From Cellulomonas sp. KH9 (GTDB taxonomy: Bacteria; Actinomycetota; Actinomycetes; Actinomycetales; Cellulomonadaceae), in NCBI RefSeq assembly GCF_900114185.1, contig NZ_FOSE01000003.1, positions 124,001-188,000 on the forward strand: a stretch of DNA of 64,000 nt. Direction: 5' to 3'. Every line of letters begins with the position of its first letter. Positions within the stretch are counted from its first letter, which is position 1. Positions 1 to 8,275 of the stretch are shown here, one piece after another. Below the pieces are notes generated by a model that saw only the letters and a program-made list of their open reading frames with translations, did no database searches and was not told where the DNA came from. Made by a program: the position numbers and the translations under genes.

Positions 1-637
1 CCCGGCGCAGCACGGCGACGTCGATCTCACGGCCCGTCACCACCTCCTCGACCAGCACCCGGTCGTCCAGCTCCAGCGCCGCCGCGACCGCCGTCGCGAG
101 CTCGTCGACGGTGTCGACACGGCGCACCCCGTGGCTGGACCCGCTCGCGACCGGCTTGACCACGGCCGGCAGACGCGGCTCGCGGCGGGCCTCGGCGACG
201 CTGCGCACGACGCGCCCGTCGGCCACGGCGACGCCCACCGCGGCCGCGACCAGCTTGGTCGCCCACTTGTCCATCCCGAGGGCCCCGGCGCGCACGCCCG
301 ACCCGACGCAGGCGATGCCCACCAGGTCGGCCAGCGCGGCCAGGGTGCCGTCCTCGCCGTGCGGGCCGTGGACCGCGGGCAGCAGCACGTCGCACGTCGC
401 GATCAGGGCGACCGCCTCCGGGAACGTCAGCGCGGCGCCGTCGGTCGACCACGTGCCGTCGCGGGCGACGGTCAGGGCGACGACGTCGTGGGTCGGGGCC
501 AGGGCGTCGCGGACGGCCGCGGCGCTCGCGATCGACACGTCGTGCTCGGCGTTGGCGCCGCCGCCCACGACGGCGACGCGGCACACCGGCGCCGGCGACG
601 ACGGCTGCGGTCGCTGCTCCAGGGGGGACAGGGTCAT
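1..637 (-). CDS. D-alanine--D-X ligase (Ddl/VanA-like), C-terminus cut off
   Basis: ATP-grasp ligase that joins D-alanine to D-alanine (or D-lactate/D-serine in Van-type enzymes) for peptidoglycan precursors in the cytoplasm. About 212 N-terminal residues are visible; the rest lies beyond the window edge. Seen: VAVVGGGANAEHDVSIASA (E31, H32, S35 of the family EHxVSxxSA signature), the HGPHGEDG loop, VGSGVRAGALGMDK, and the ATP-binding strand PAVVKPVASGSSHGV. The ATG (637-635) overlaps the racemase stop as ATGA, so it is the third gene of a coupled operon behind a VanX-like dipeptidase and a racemase. The region that sets the second-substrate choice (omega loop) is not in view, so D-Ala-D-Ala, D-Ala-D-Lac and D-Ala-D-Ser are all possible. 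Confidence 0.9.
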   Translation of the reverse strand, partial: MTLSPLEQRPQPSSPAPVCRVAVVGGGANAEHDVSIASAAAVRDALAPTHDVVALTVARDGTWSTDGAALTFPEAVALIATCDVLLPAVHGPHGEDGTLAALADLVGIACVGSGVRAGALGMDKWATKLVAAAVGVAVADGRVVRSVAEARREPRLPAVVKPVASGSSHGVRRVDTVDELATAVAAALELDDRVLVEEVVTGREIDVAVLRR

Positions 638-1860
638 GGGTGCTCCAGGTGATGAGGGGGAAGGGCGTGCGGTGGGACGTGGGCGCCGGCGGGGACGGTG
701 CGGCGCACGAGCCGACGTCCGAGGCCGGTGAGGAGCTCGTGCGGGAGGGTGCCCGCCCAGGCGGCCCACTCGGTGAGCGTGGGCGCCGGCGCCCCGTCTG
801 CCGTGGGGTCGTCGTCGCCGGTGCCGACCACCGTGACCACGTCGCCCAGGCGTACGGGCAGGTCGCCCACGTCGACCACGACCTGGTCCATCGACACGCG
901 TCCGACGAGGGGACGCCTGCGGCCGTGCACCAGGACCTCCGCACGGCCGGACGCCGCGACGGGCAGGCCGTCGGCGTAGCCGAGCGGCAGGAGGGCGAGG
1001 CGGGTGGGGGCGGGGGTGCGGTAGGTGTGGTCGTACCCGACGCCGACCCCGGCGCCGACGTCGCGGACCTGCACCACCGGCGCCGTCACCCGGGCGGCCC
1101 CGCGCAGCACCGGGTACCGGCCCGTCGGGTCGATGCCGACCAGGCCGGCGCCGACGCGTGAGAGGTCGAACACCGTGTCGGGCAGGCCCAGCACGGCGGC
1201 CGTCGCGCCCAGGTGCCGCAGCCGGGGCCGCAGCCCGGCCGCGTGCGCGTGCCGGACGCCGCGCACGAACCGTGCCCTGGCGGCCGCGTTGCCGGCCGGG
1301 TCGAGGCTCGCCGCACAGGGCAGGTGCCCCATGACGCCGACGACCCGCACGGTCCCGTCGAGCTCCGCACGGCGGGCCGCGGCGCACAGCGCGGGCCACA
1401 GCTCCGGCGGGCAGCCGTCGCGGGCCGCGCCGCAGTCGAGGTACAGGTGGACGCGCACGACGCGTCCCAGCCGCCGTGCCGCCGACGCCGCGGCCCGCAG
1501 GTGCGTGACACCCGGCACGGCCACGTCGACCCCGTGCAGCACGGCGTCGGACAGGTCGTCGCCGGGGGCCGTCAGCCAGGCCAGCAGCGGCGCCGTCAGG
1601 CCCGCGAGGCGCAGCTCGGCCGCCTCGGTGAGCGTCGCGACACCGAGCGCGGACGCCCCGTGGGCGAGCGCCGTGCGCGCGACGGCCTCGGCGCCCAGCC
1701 CGAACCCGTCGGCCTTCACGACAGCCATCAGGCGCCGCGCCGACCCGGCCAGGACGCGGGCGTTGTGCGCGACCGCGTCGAGCCGCACCGTGAGCACCGG
1801 GCGGGTCCGGGCCACGGCGGCGTCCGGGCACGGGTCCGTCGGGCAGAGGGTCGCGCTCAC
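634..1860 (-). CDS. PLP-dependent alanine (or serine) racemase, soluble
   Basis: Fold-type III racemase, 408 aa, interconverting L- and D-alanine (VanT homologues use serine). Seen: the PLP lysine motif VVKADGFGLG with Lys49, the opposing-face tyrosine region GVGYDHTYRTP, LPLGYADGLPV and VSMDQVVVDVG in the C-terminal beta domain. Unlike enterococcal VanT there is no N-terminal membrane domain, only the catalytic part. The GTG start (1860-1858) overlaps the upstream dipeptidase TGA as GTGA and its own stop overlaps the ligase ATG, so the three are co-translated. It may be the housekeeping Alr or a dedicated racemase for the D-Ala-D-X pathway; context favours the second but does not prove it. 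Confidence 0.9.
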   Translation of the reverse strand: MSATLCPTDPCPDAAVARTRPVLTVRLDAVAHNARVLAGSARRLMAVVKADGFGLGAEAVARTALAHGASALGVATLTEAAELRLAGLTAPLLAWLTAPGDDLSDAVLHGVDVAVPGVTHLRAAASAARRLGRVVRVHLYLDCGAARDGCPPELWPALCAAARRAELDGTVRVVGVMGHLPCAASLDPAGNAAARARFVRGVRHAHAAGLRPRLRHLGATAAVLGLPDTVFDLSRVGAGLVGIDPTGRYPVLRGAARVTAPVVQVRDVGAGVGVGYDHTYRTPAPTRLALLPLGYADGLPVAASGRAEVLVHGRRRPLVGRVSMDQVVVDVGDLPVRLGDVVTVVGTGDDDPTADGAPAPTLTEWAAWAGTLPHELLTGLGRRLVRRTVPAGAHVPPHALPPHHLEHP

Positions 1861-2498
1861 GCCGCCACCGGCCCGTGCAGGGCGGCCGGGCTGCCCGTCA
1901 GCAGCGCCCAGTAGCGGTCGCCGAAGCTCCAGTGCCACCACTCGGTCGGGTAGTTCACGAAGCCGGCGGCGCGCATCGCGTCCGACAGCGCCGTGCGCAG
2001 GGCCCGTGCGGCCGGTGGGACCGGCGCGTCGGTGAAGCACCGCCCGCCGCTCTCCTCCGGGGTCGCGTCGAGCGGGCACCCCAGGTCGAGCTCCGTGCCC
2101 GCGTCGTCGACGAGGGTGACGTCGACGGCCGCACCGGCGACGTGCGGCGCCACGGCCACCGGCGCCACGTAGCGGCTGGTGAGCCGGTCCACCTCGGCGT
2201 CGGACGCGGCGGGGTGGTCCGCGCGCACGCGGGCGCGGTACCCGGCGACGATCGCGGCCTGCTCGGCCGGGCTGCGCCACCCCTGCGCCAGGGCCAGGTG
2301 CAGGCCGGCCGGCAGCGCGGCCTGGGCGAGCGCGAGGCGCCGGGCGACCGGTGCCCGGACACGGGCACCGAGCGGGTCGGTGGCGGGCCGCAGGCGGGGC
2401 AGCCGGGCGTCGACGAGGGGGTCGCCGCTGTCGACGACCGGGACGGCCGCCACGCGCGGGTCGTGCAGCAGGACGACGTCGTCGCAGGTCAGGGGCAT
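1857..2498 (-). CDS. vanX: D-alanyl-D-alanine dipeptidase, VanX/M15D family
   Basis: Zinc dipeptidase, 213 aa, hydrolysing D-Ala-D-Ala so that an alternative D-Ala-D-X dipeptide, or salvage, prevails. Zinc ligands His119, Asp126 and His189 and the catalytic Glu186 fit the VanX pattern: PHVAGAAVD gives H-x6-D and EWWHW gives E-x2-H. QGWRSPAEQ carries the conserved transition-state arginine (Arg75). No signal peptide, so cytoplasmic, as for VanX and unlike VanY carboxypeptidases. First gene of the operon; the ATG sits 7 nt after a TAGCGT box and has no ribosome-binding site, suggesting leaderless translation. No VanRS two-component genes or vanH lie in the 2 kb upstream. It may serve peptidoglycan recycling instead of resistance. 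Confidence 0.88.
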   Translation of the reverse strand: MPLTCDDVVLLHDPRVAAVPVVDSGDPLVDARLPRLRPATDPLGARVRAPVARRLALAQAALPAGLHLALAQGWRSPAEQAAIVAGYRARVRADHPAASDAEVDRLTSRYVAPVAVAPHVAGAAVDVTLVDDAGTELDLGCPLDATPEESGGRCFTDAPVPPAARALRTALSDAMRAAGFVNYPTEWWHWSFGDRYWALLTGSPAALHGPVAA

Positions 2499-2505
2499 GA
2501 AGGTG

Positions 2506-2511
2506 ACGCTA
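2506..2511 (-). promoter_or_regulatory. -10 box, leaderless promoter of vanX-like operon
   Basis: TAGCGT on the minus strand, 7 nt before the ATG at 2498, with no Shine-Dalgarno sequence between. Fits the actinobacterial TANNNT -10 box of leaderless transcripts. No convincing -35 box. Confidence 0.55.
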
Positions 2512-2714
2512 TGCGGGACGCCTCGCCCGGCGATTCCCCCTGCGGGATCGACGTGCGGCCCACCACGGGGGCACACGACGCTGCGCGTCCTCCGCCCGTG
2601 GTCGGTGCAGCGGCGGACCCGTCCCACCCCGGGATGACGTGCCGGTCGTACGGACGAGCGCGCGGCGGGGTCGCCGCACCCTGCCGCGGCGCGTGCCGCG
2701 GTCGGCCGACCGGA

Positions 2715-4292
2715 TCACCCCAGTGCGGTGACGGTCACCCGGTCCGTGAGTCCGTCGTGCTCCCACTGCTGACCCAGCATGAGCCCGCCCACCGCCCACA
2801 GGCTCTCGACGTCGACCGGCACGGGTGCGCGCCACACCTCCGAGCCGTCCTCGCGGTCGAGCGCGACGAGGCGGGTGCCGCCGTCCTCGCCGAGCGTGGG
2901 CCCGGCGGTGACGACCAGCACGGTGCCGTCGGTCAGCAGCGGGGTCTCCGAGCGCAGGGCGGTCACCCGCCAGACCTCGGCACCCGTCCGGGCGTCGAGC
3001 GTCAGCAGCCCGGTGCCGTCCGTGAGGTGGACGAGCCCGTCCAGGACGACGGTCTGGCGCGGCAGGCGGACGTCGGCGGTCCACAGCGGTGCGTCGTCGC
3101 GGCCCCAGGCGTGCAGGCCGTCGGCGTCCCACGTGAGCGCCGTGAACGGTGCGGTGCCGTCGTCGACGGTCGCCCACACCCACTCCCCGGGGCGGGTGAC
3201 CGCGCCGTCCGGCCCCAGGAACGTGGAGGACGCGGGCGGCTGCGGCGGACCGGGGGGAGTGCCGTACGGGCCGCCCGTCCCCAGGACGACCGTGTCGTCG
3301 GTGGAGCCCGTGACCCAGGCGTCCGCGTCACGTGGCGTGCGGTGGACCGTCGCCCCCGTCGCGTCGAGGAGGTGGACGGCGTCCGGCGCGACGAGGGCGG
3401 CGTGGTCGCCGACCGTGAGCAGCTCCAACCGCTCCGGCACCCCTCCGGGCTCGGGCTCCGGGGGCGGCGGGCCGGGCACGGCGGTGCGCCACGCGACGGT
3501 CCCGTCGCGGCGGACGGCCCGGACCTCGGCACCGTCGGACGTGCGGCCGGCCAGCAGCACCAGGTCACCGAACGCTGCGTACGACTCCGCCACCGGCGCC
3601 GCGGCGGCCTCGTCCGTGAGGTCGGTGACCACCGTGCCGTCGCGCGTGTCGAGCAGGACGACGCGGGTGACGGTCGCGGGGATCCGGCGGAACGACCCGT
3701 CCTCGTCGACCCACACGGAGTTCTCGGCGGTGCACAGCATCACGTCCGCAGCGTTGCCGTCGTCGGTGCCCGGCCAGCAGTAGGCCGAGCCGCGCCCGGC
3801 CGTGGTCGTCCCCGCCGGCAGCTCCATCGTGTCGGCGGCCGTCAGCAGGTCGACCTCCCACACCGTCCTGCCCGTGGCCAGGTCGACCGCGCGCGCGACG
3901 ACGGTGCCGTCGGATCGCCCCACAGCCCCCGCCAGGTCGCCGGCGGTGGTCCGGACCTGACCCGACGGGATGTCCTCGTCGCTGGTCCACAGGACCTGCG
4001 GCGGCCCGTCGAGCGGTGCGAGGACGTTCGGGAGCGCGGCGAGGGAGGCGATCCGGTCGCGCTCGCGCGCGGTGACGACGCCCTGCCCGACGACGCCGAC
4101 GAGTACGAGGGCCGCGAGCAGGCCGACCCCGAGCGTGGTGGCCCGGCGCCGGCGCGCGCGTGCGGCGTCGTCGCGCCCCGCCCCGGACGGTGGGCCGTCC
4201 GCGGGTCCCCCCGCCGGGCCGGCCGACGCGCCCTCGTCCGGGCCGTCCTCCTCGACGAGGTCGACCTCCTGCTTCGGGCCACGGCGTCCCAT
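2715..4292 (-). CDS. Membrane-anchored PQQ-like beta-propeller protein
   Basis: 525-aa protein of unknown exact role. A charged acidic cytoplasmic tail (about residues 1-55), one transmembrane helix (GVGLLAALVLVGVVGQG, roughly residues 58-75) and a long extracytoplasmic domain with recurring blade-like motifs such as VLWTSDEDI, TVWEVDLLT, VAWRTAVPG, GAEVWRVTAL and GSEVWRAPVP, typical of PQQ-like WD repeats. Such proteins usually act as scaffolds at the cell envelope; an enzyme activity is not implied. Two more upstream starts exist in frame (for example 4313), but ATG 4292 was chosen because TACCCT lies 6 nt before it as a leaderless -10 box. It is monocistronic by position. Confidence 0.8.
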   Translation of the reverse strand: MGRRGPKQEVDLVEEDGPDEGASAGPAGGPADGPPSGAGRDDAARARRRRATTLGVGLLAALVLVGVVGQGVVTARERDRIASLAALPNVLAPLDGPPQVLWTSDEDIPSGQVRTTAGDLAGAVGRSDGTVVARAVDLATGRTVWEVDLLTAADTMELPAGTTTAGRGSAYCWPGTDDGNAADVMLCTAENSVWVDEDGSFRRIPATVTRVVLLDTRDGTVVTDLTDEAAAAPVAESYAAFGDLVLLAGRTSDGAEVRAVRRDGTVAWRTAVPGPPPPEPEPGGVPERLELLTVGDHAALVAPDAVHLLDATGATVHRTPRDADAWVTGSTDDTVVLGTGGPYGTPPGPPQPPASSTFLGPDGAVTRPGEWVWATVDDGTAPFTALTWDADGLHAWGRDDAPLWTADVRLPRQTVVLDGLVHLTDGTGLLTLDARTGAEVWRVTALRSETPLLTDGTVLVVTAGPTLGEDGGTRLVALDREDGSEVWRAPVPVDVESLWAVGGLMLGQQWEHDGLTDRVTVTALG

Positions 4293-4298
4293 CGGCGC

Positions 4299-4304
4299 AG
4301 GGTA
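4299..4304 (-). promoter_or_regulatory. -10 box, leaderless promoter of beta-propeller gene
   Basis: TACCCT on the minus strand, 6 nt before the ATG at 4292, no ribosome-binding site. Supports the chosen start. Confidence 0.5.
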
Positions 4305-4379
4305 ACCGGACATCGGCCGCGGACGGGCCGATCTCATCCCATCTCACCCACGGCACCCGACCGCGTCGCCACGTCGGGC

Positions 4380-4435
4380 GCCGTGCCCGTCACGCCGTGC
4401 CCGTCGTGCCGTGCCCGTCACGCCGTGCCCGTCAG
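4380..4435. repeat. Four 14-bp tandem repeats at the end of a small gene
   Basis: Four consecutive copies of gccgtgcccgtcac, the last two bases varying (ac, gt, ac, ag). The stop codon of the small membrane protein (4418-4420) lies within the third copy, so copy-number change could alter that protein's C-terminus. Confidence 0.85.
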
Positions 4436-4807
4436 GTCCGACGGGTCCGGCCGGGTGGGTCGCGGGGCGCGTCCCGTCGACGCCACGAGCCACGCGGGCG
4501 CGGCGCTGACGGCCGCGCCGACCACCCACCACGCGACGTCGTCCGCAGCGGCCCCGGCGAGAACCACGACCGTGACGGTCAGTGCGGCGAGCGGCGCCAG
4601 GGCGAACCACCACCGGCCCGGTGCCCGGTCACGGGAGACACCCGCGACGACACCGAGAGCGAACACCGGCAGCAGGGTCAGCAGGGGAGGGACCGGCCAT
4701 GTCGTCAGGTGGGCGAGCACCACCGCGGCCTGGACCACCGCGAGCACCCGCACACCGAGGCGCCACCGGAGGGTCGCCCGCTCGTCGACCCGGATCTCGC
4801 TCACCAC
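4418..4807 (-). CDS. Small four-helix membrane protein, unknown function
   Basis: About 129 aa with four hydrophobic segments (VRVLAVVQAAVVLAHL, LLTLLPVFALGVVAG, WFALAPLAALTVTVVVLAG, WWVVGAAVSAAPAWLVAS) and a short polar tail. No recognised family. The GTG at 4807 follows a G-rich Shine-Dalgarno-like run (GAGGGGGGG); an in-frame GTG at 4837 would add ten residues and one at 4804 would remove one. The 3' end runs through a 14-bp tandem repeat. No neighbour is close enough for an operon. Confidence 0.6.
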   Translation of the reverse strand: MVSEIRVDERATLRWRLGVRVLAVVQAAVVLAHLTTWPVPPLLTLLPVFALGVVAGVSRDRAPGRWWFALAPLAALTVTVVVLAGAAADDVAWWVVGAAVSAAPAWLVASTGRAPRPTRPDPSDLTGTA

Positions 4808-4971
4808 CGGTCCCCCCCTCGTCCCTGCCCGGCTCACGAATCGGCGAACCGCGTACCTGGAGGGATCCTGACATACCGGACCGTGCGGCGGTGCGGCTCA
4901 GCGGGAGCGCCGCAGGCCGGTCCCCTCCACCGGCCCGCAGCGCCGTCGTCAGGTGCCCGCACCCCCGCCGA

Positions 4972-5811
4972 TCACTTCACCGCCCCCGCGGTCAGCCCGG
5001 CGACGAACTGCCGCTGCAGCAGCAGGAACCCGATGACGACCGGGATGGACACGACGAGCGAGGCCGCCATGATCTCGTTCCAGTAGACGTTGGTCTGCGT
5101 CGAGTACTGCCGGATGCCGACGGCGAGCGTGCGGTTCGCCTCGGTGGTCATGACGGAGGCGAACAGCACCTCGCCCCACGCCGTCATGAACGCGTAGATC
5201 GCCACCGCGATCACCCCCGGCCGCGCCGCCGGCAGGACGACCCGGAACAGCGCGCCGATGGGGGAGCAGCCGTCCACGCGTGCGGCCTCGTCCAGCTCCT
5301 GCGGAATGTTGTCGAGGTACCCCGAGAGCATCCAGATGGAGAACGGCAGCGAGAACGTCAGGTACGTGATGATCAGCCCGATGCGGGTGCCGACGAACTG
5401 GAAGCCCGTCTGCTGCTCGATGTTGACGAAGATGATGAACAGCGGCAGCAGGAACAGCACACCGGGGAACATCTGCGTCGACAGCACGGTGGTGGTGAAC
5501 GCCGTCCGGCCGCGGAACCGGTACCGGGACACCGCGTAGGACGCGAAGACCGCGATCGCGAGGCTCGCCAGCGTGGCGGCGCTCGACACGATGAGGCTGT
5601 TCACGAAGTACCGGGCCAGCGGCACCGTGGTCCACATGTCGATGAACGGCTGGAACGTCAGGGTGGTGGGCCACCACGAGAACGCCCCGCGCACGTCCTG
5701 CAGCGGTTTGAGCGACGACGTGATCATGACGTAGAGCGGCAGGGCCGTGACCGCCGCGAGCACGACGACCACGACCGTGCGGAACGTCCTGAACGCCCGG
5801 GTCTCATGCAC
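4972..5811 (-). CDS. Carbohydrate ABC transporter permease, MalG type
   Basis: 279-aa inner-membrane permease of the CUT1 (sugar) class. Six hydrophobic segments; the cytoplasmic EAA loop that docks the ATPase is clear as EAARVDGCSPIGALFRVVLP (about residues 190-209). Last gene of the binding protein-MalF-MalG operon; the GTG start (5811) overlaps the MalF stop by 8 bp and follows GGAGGT. No ATPase gene follows, so the importer probably borrows a shared MsiK/MalK-type ATPase encoded elsewhere, as is usual in actinobacteria (inference). The sugar cannot be told from the sequence. Confidence 0.92.
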   Translation of the reverse strand: MHETRAFRTFRTVVVVVLAAVTALPLYVMITSSLKPLQDVRGAFSWWPTTLTFQPFIDMWTTVPLARYFVNSLIVSSAATLASLAIAVFASYAVSRYRFRGRTAFTTTVLSTQMFPGVLFLLPLFIIFVNIEQQTGFQFVGTRIGLIITYLTFSLPFSIWMLSGYLDNIPQELDEAARVDGCSPIGALFRVVLPAARPGVIAVAIYAFMTAWGEVLFASVMTTEANRTLAVGIRQYSTQTNVYWNEIMAASLVVSIPVVIGFLLLQRQFVAGLTAGAVK

Positions 5812-6772
5812 GGCGCGACCTCCGGTTCAGGGCGATCAGGTAGATGCCGGTGACGAGCAGCAGGAAGAGCAGCAGCAGCACCGACATCGCCGCACCGGCG
5901 CCGAAGTTCCACGTGAGGAACGAGGCGTTGTAGATGTGGAACGAGATGAGGTCGCCCGCGGGTGGTTGCGACGTCCCGAACAGCACGTACGGGGTGTTGA
6001 AGTCGTTGAACACCCACAGGAACATCACCAGCACCAGCACCAGGTTCACCGGGCGCAGCATCGGCAGCGTGATGGACCACCAGGACCGGAACGCGTGCGC
6101 CCCGTCCATCGCCGCGGCCTCGTACAGGTCGTCGGGGACCGACTGCAGGCCCGCGGTGAGCATGAGGAACGCGAACGGCCACAGCCGCCAGGTCGCGACG
6201 ATGACGATCGACGCGAACGCGTGCCCGCCGATGAGCCAGAACGGCCGCTCGTCCAGCACCCCGAGGTCCTCGACCAGCAGCTGGTTGATGACCCCGGTGT
6301 CCCGCTGGAGCATGAAGTTCCACGTGACGATGCCCGCGTACACGGGCAGGGCGTAGGGCACGAGGAACAGGGTGCGGAACAGTGACCGGCCGCGGAACGG
6401 CCGCTGCAGCGCCACGGCGGCGGCCATGCCCAGGACCCACGCGGTGCCCACCACGAGCACGGTGTACGCGCACGTGATCGCGAAGGAGCTGAGCAGCGCG
6501 CGGCCCACCGCACCGTCGAAGTCCAGGGCGACCTGGTAGTTGCGCAGCCCCACGAACGGGGCCGACGTCCAGTCGCGGATGAAGAACCGCGTGAGCTGCG
6601 TGAAGCTGATCCAGATGCCCGTGAGCATGGGCACCAGGTGGATGACCACCTCGAGCAGCACCGCCGGTACCAGCAGCGCGTACGGCAGCCACCAGCCGCT
6701 CCTGCGGCGGCGACGGCCGGGCGCGGTGCGCGCCGCGGGCACCGGCGGGGCGGTGGACGTGGTCGTGGCCAC
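5804..6772 (-). CDS. Carbohydrate ABC transporter permease, MalF type
   Basis: 322-aa permease of the CUT1 class, partner of the MalG-type protein. A short basic N-terminus (GRRRRRSGWW) precedes six membrane segments; the EAA loop reads EAAAMDGAHAFRSWWSITLP. The GTG start (6772) follows a strong GAGGAGGA ribosome-binding site and lies 29 bp after the binding-protein stop; its own stop overlaps the MalG start by 8 bp. Family and operon position are clear; substrate unknown. Confidence 0.92.
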   Translation of the reverse strand: MATTTSTAPPVPAARTAPGRRRRRSGWWLPYALLVPAVLLEVVIHLVPMLTGIWISFTQLTRFFIRDWTSAPFVGLRNYQVALDFDGAVGRALLSSFAITCAYTVLVVGTAWVLGMAAAVALQRPFRGRSLFRTLFLVPYALPVYAGIVTWNFMLQRDTGVINQLLVEDLGVLDERPFWLIGGHAFASIVIVATWRLWPFAFLMLTAGLQSVPDDLYEAAAMDGAHAFRSWWSITLPMLRPVNLVLVLVMFLWVFNDFNTPYVLFGTSQPPAGDLISFHIYNASFLTWNFGAGAAMSVLLLLFLLLVTGIYLIALNRRSRRA

Positions 6773-6801
6773 GGCGTCCTCCTCGCGGGGTGTCGCTGCC
6801 G

Positions 6802-8112
6802 TCAGCCGACCGACGCCTGGACCTGGTCCTGGGCGGTCTGCATGGCCTCGCGCACGTCGTCCTCGGTGACCGTGCCGCCGGTGGCGATCGTGGCGAACAT
6901 GCGGTTCATCGCCTGCCCGACGGTCGTCTCGAACTGGTCCTCCGCCGGCACCAGGGGCAGCGGGGCGGAGCGCTCGTTGTAGATCTGCGTGAACGTCTCG
7001 GCCAGCTCGGGGTCGTCGGTGAAGGCGGCCTTCGCGTCCTTCAGCACGGGCAGCGAGGAGAACGGCTTGCCGAGGGTCGTCTGCACGTCCTCGCTGGTCA
7101 TGTACTCGACGAGCTGCAGGGCCTCGTCGGGGTGCTCGGTGTTGCCGAAGACCGAGATGTTGATGCCGGCGACGTGGCTGGCCACGTCGCTCTCCGCGTC
7201 CGCCGGGGCGGGGAAGGGCACCACGCCGTACGCGTCGGACGCCATGCCGTTGGCCTCGATCGTCGCGTTGGCGTTGTTCTGGTTGAGGATCATCGCGGCC
7301 TTGCCGGTGGCGAAGTCCGCCACGGCGAGCGATGCGTTGTCGTACTGCGCGTTGGCCGGGTTGACCACGTCGTCCGCCTGCATGAGGTCGAGGTAGCGCA
7401 CGATGCCGTCGACCACCCCGTCCTCGGTGAACGTCGGGTTGCCGTCGGCGTCGAACAGCTCGGCGCCGTTCTGCGTGGCGTTGATGAACGCGAAGTGGTT
7501 GTTCTCGGTGTAGCTGCCGGCGGCGAGCGCCATGCCGTAGACCCCGGTGGCCGGGTCGGTGAGCGACTGGGCGGCCGAGACCATCTCCTCCCACGTCGTC
7601 GGGGGCTGCAGGCCGGCCTCCTCGAACATCGCCTTGTTGTAGTAGAGCCCGTACGCCAGCCCGTACAGCGGCACGGAGGTGGGGTCGGTGTCCGGGGCGC
7701 CGCCGGTCTCCAGCGCGGTCTCGACGAACTTGTCCGACCCGCCGATGGCGTCCATCGCGGCGTCGTCGAGCGGCAGGAACGCGCCCGTGGCCTGCAGCGA
7801 CACGGCCCAGGTGTTGCCGATGTTGACGACGTCGGGCGCCTGGCCGGAGGTGACGGCCGTCTGGATCCGCGTCTGCAAATCGCTCCAGCCGATGACCTCC
7901 AGGTCCACGCCGATCCCGGTGTCCTCGGTGAACTGCTCGAGGACGGGCGTGAGGACCTCCTTGTCGTTGTCCAGGCTCGTGCCCTGGTTGCTCGCCCAGT
8001 AGGTGAGCGTGACGTCGCCGTCACCGGAGGCGGAGTCGTCGCCGCCCCCGCCGGAGCATGCCGCGAGGAGCAGGACGGGGACGGACGCTGCGGCGAGGTG
8101 GCGAAGCTTCAC
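6802..8112 (-). CDS. Sugar ABC transporter substrate-binding lipoprotein
   Basis: 436-aa family 1 extracellular solute-binding protein that captures a carbohydrate outside the cell and delivers it to the MalF/MalG permeases. The N-terminus has a lipoprotein signal ending in LLLAAC (Cys at about residue 19), followed by a Gly/Ser/Asp linker and the family start VTLTYWASNQGTS; PTTWEEMVSAA and YGLYYNKAMFEEAGL are typical of the family. The GTG (8112) follows AAGGGAG. It is the first structural gene of the importer and lies behind the LacI-family regulator, with two palindromes between them. Confidence 0.93.
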   Translation of the reverse strand: MKLRHLAAASVPVLLLAACSGGGGDDSASGDGDVTLTYWASNQGTSLDNDKEVLTPVLEQFTEDTGIGVDLEVIGWSDLQTRIQTAVTSGQAPDVVNIGNTWAVSLQATGAFLPLDDAAMDAIGGSDKFVETALETGGAPDTDPTSVPLYGLAYGLYYNKAMFEEAGLQPPTTWEEMVSAAQSLTDPATGVYGMALAAGSYTENNHFAFINATQNGAELFDADGNPTFTEDGVVDGIVRYLDLMQADDVVNPANAQYDNASLAVADFATGKAAMILNQNNANATIEANGMASDAYGVVPFPAPADAESDVASHVAGINISVFGNTEHPDEALQLVEYMTSEDVQTTLGKPFSSLPVLKDAKAAFTDDPELAETFTQIYNERSAPLPLVPAEDQFETTVGQAMNRMFATIATGGTVTEDDVREAMQTAQDQVQASVG

Positions 8113-8143
8113 GGGGACTCCCTTGTCGAGTGCCGGGTACTGC

Positions 8144-8156
8144 CTAACCGGTTCAG
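8144..8156. promoter_or_regulatory. Candidate LacI-family operator 1
   Basis: Palindromic core AACCGGTT (8146-8153) with a central CG, as in most LacI-family operators, 34 bp upstream of the binding-protein start. The flanks are only partly symmetric. The protein encoded next upstream is a LacI regulator, making it the likely binder (inference). Confidence 0.5.
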
Positions 8157-8177
8157 TTCGCGGGGACAACGTATCCG

Positions 8178-8193
8178 CCGTTAGGCCGAACGG
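8178..8193. promoter_or_regulatory. Candidate LacI-family operator 2
   Basis: 16-bp inverted repeat CCGTT-a-GGCC-g-AACGG, symmetric except for one base pair, 24 bp from operator 1. On the minus strand it lies between TTCCCG and TACGTT (17 bp apart), a possible -35/-10 pair, so binding here would block transcription of the importer. Confidence 0.5.
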
Positions 8194-8275
8194 GAACCCT
8201 TCGTGACGGATTCGTGACAGGAGTCAGCGGCGCCGTCCACTCGCGGGGTGCCGGCGCGGCGATGGGCAGGACCGG

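Noticed and set aside
1875..4871. 998-aa open frame on the plus strand opposite the vanX-like, beta-propeller and small membrane genes
   Set aside because: Low-complexity Arg/Gly/Pro/Val translation without domains; it is the antisense shadow of genes with clear motifs on the minus strand.
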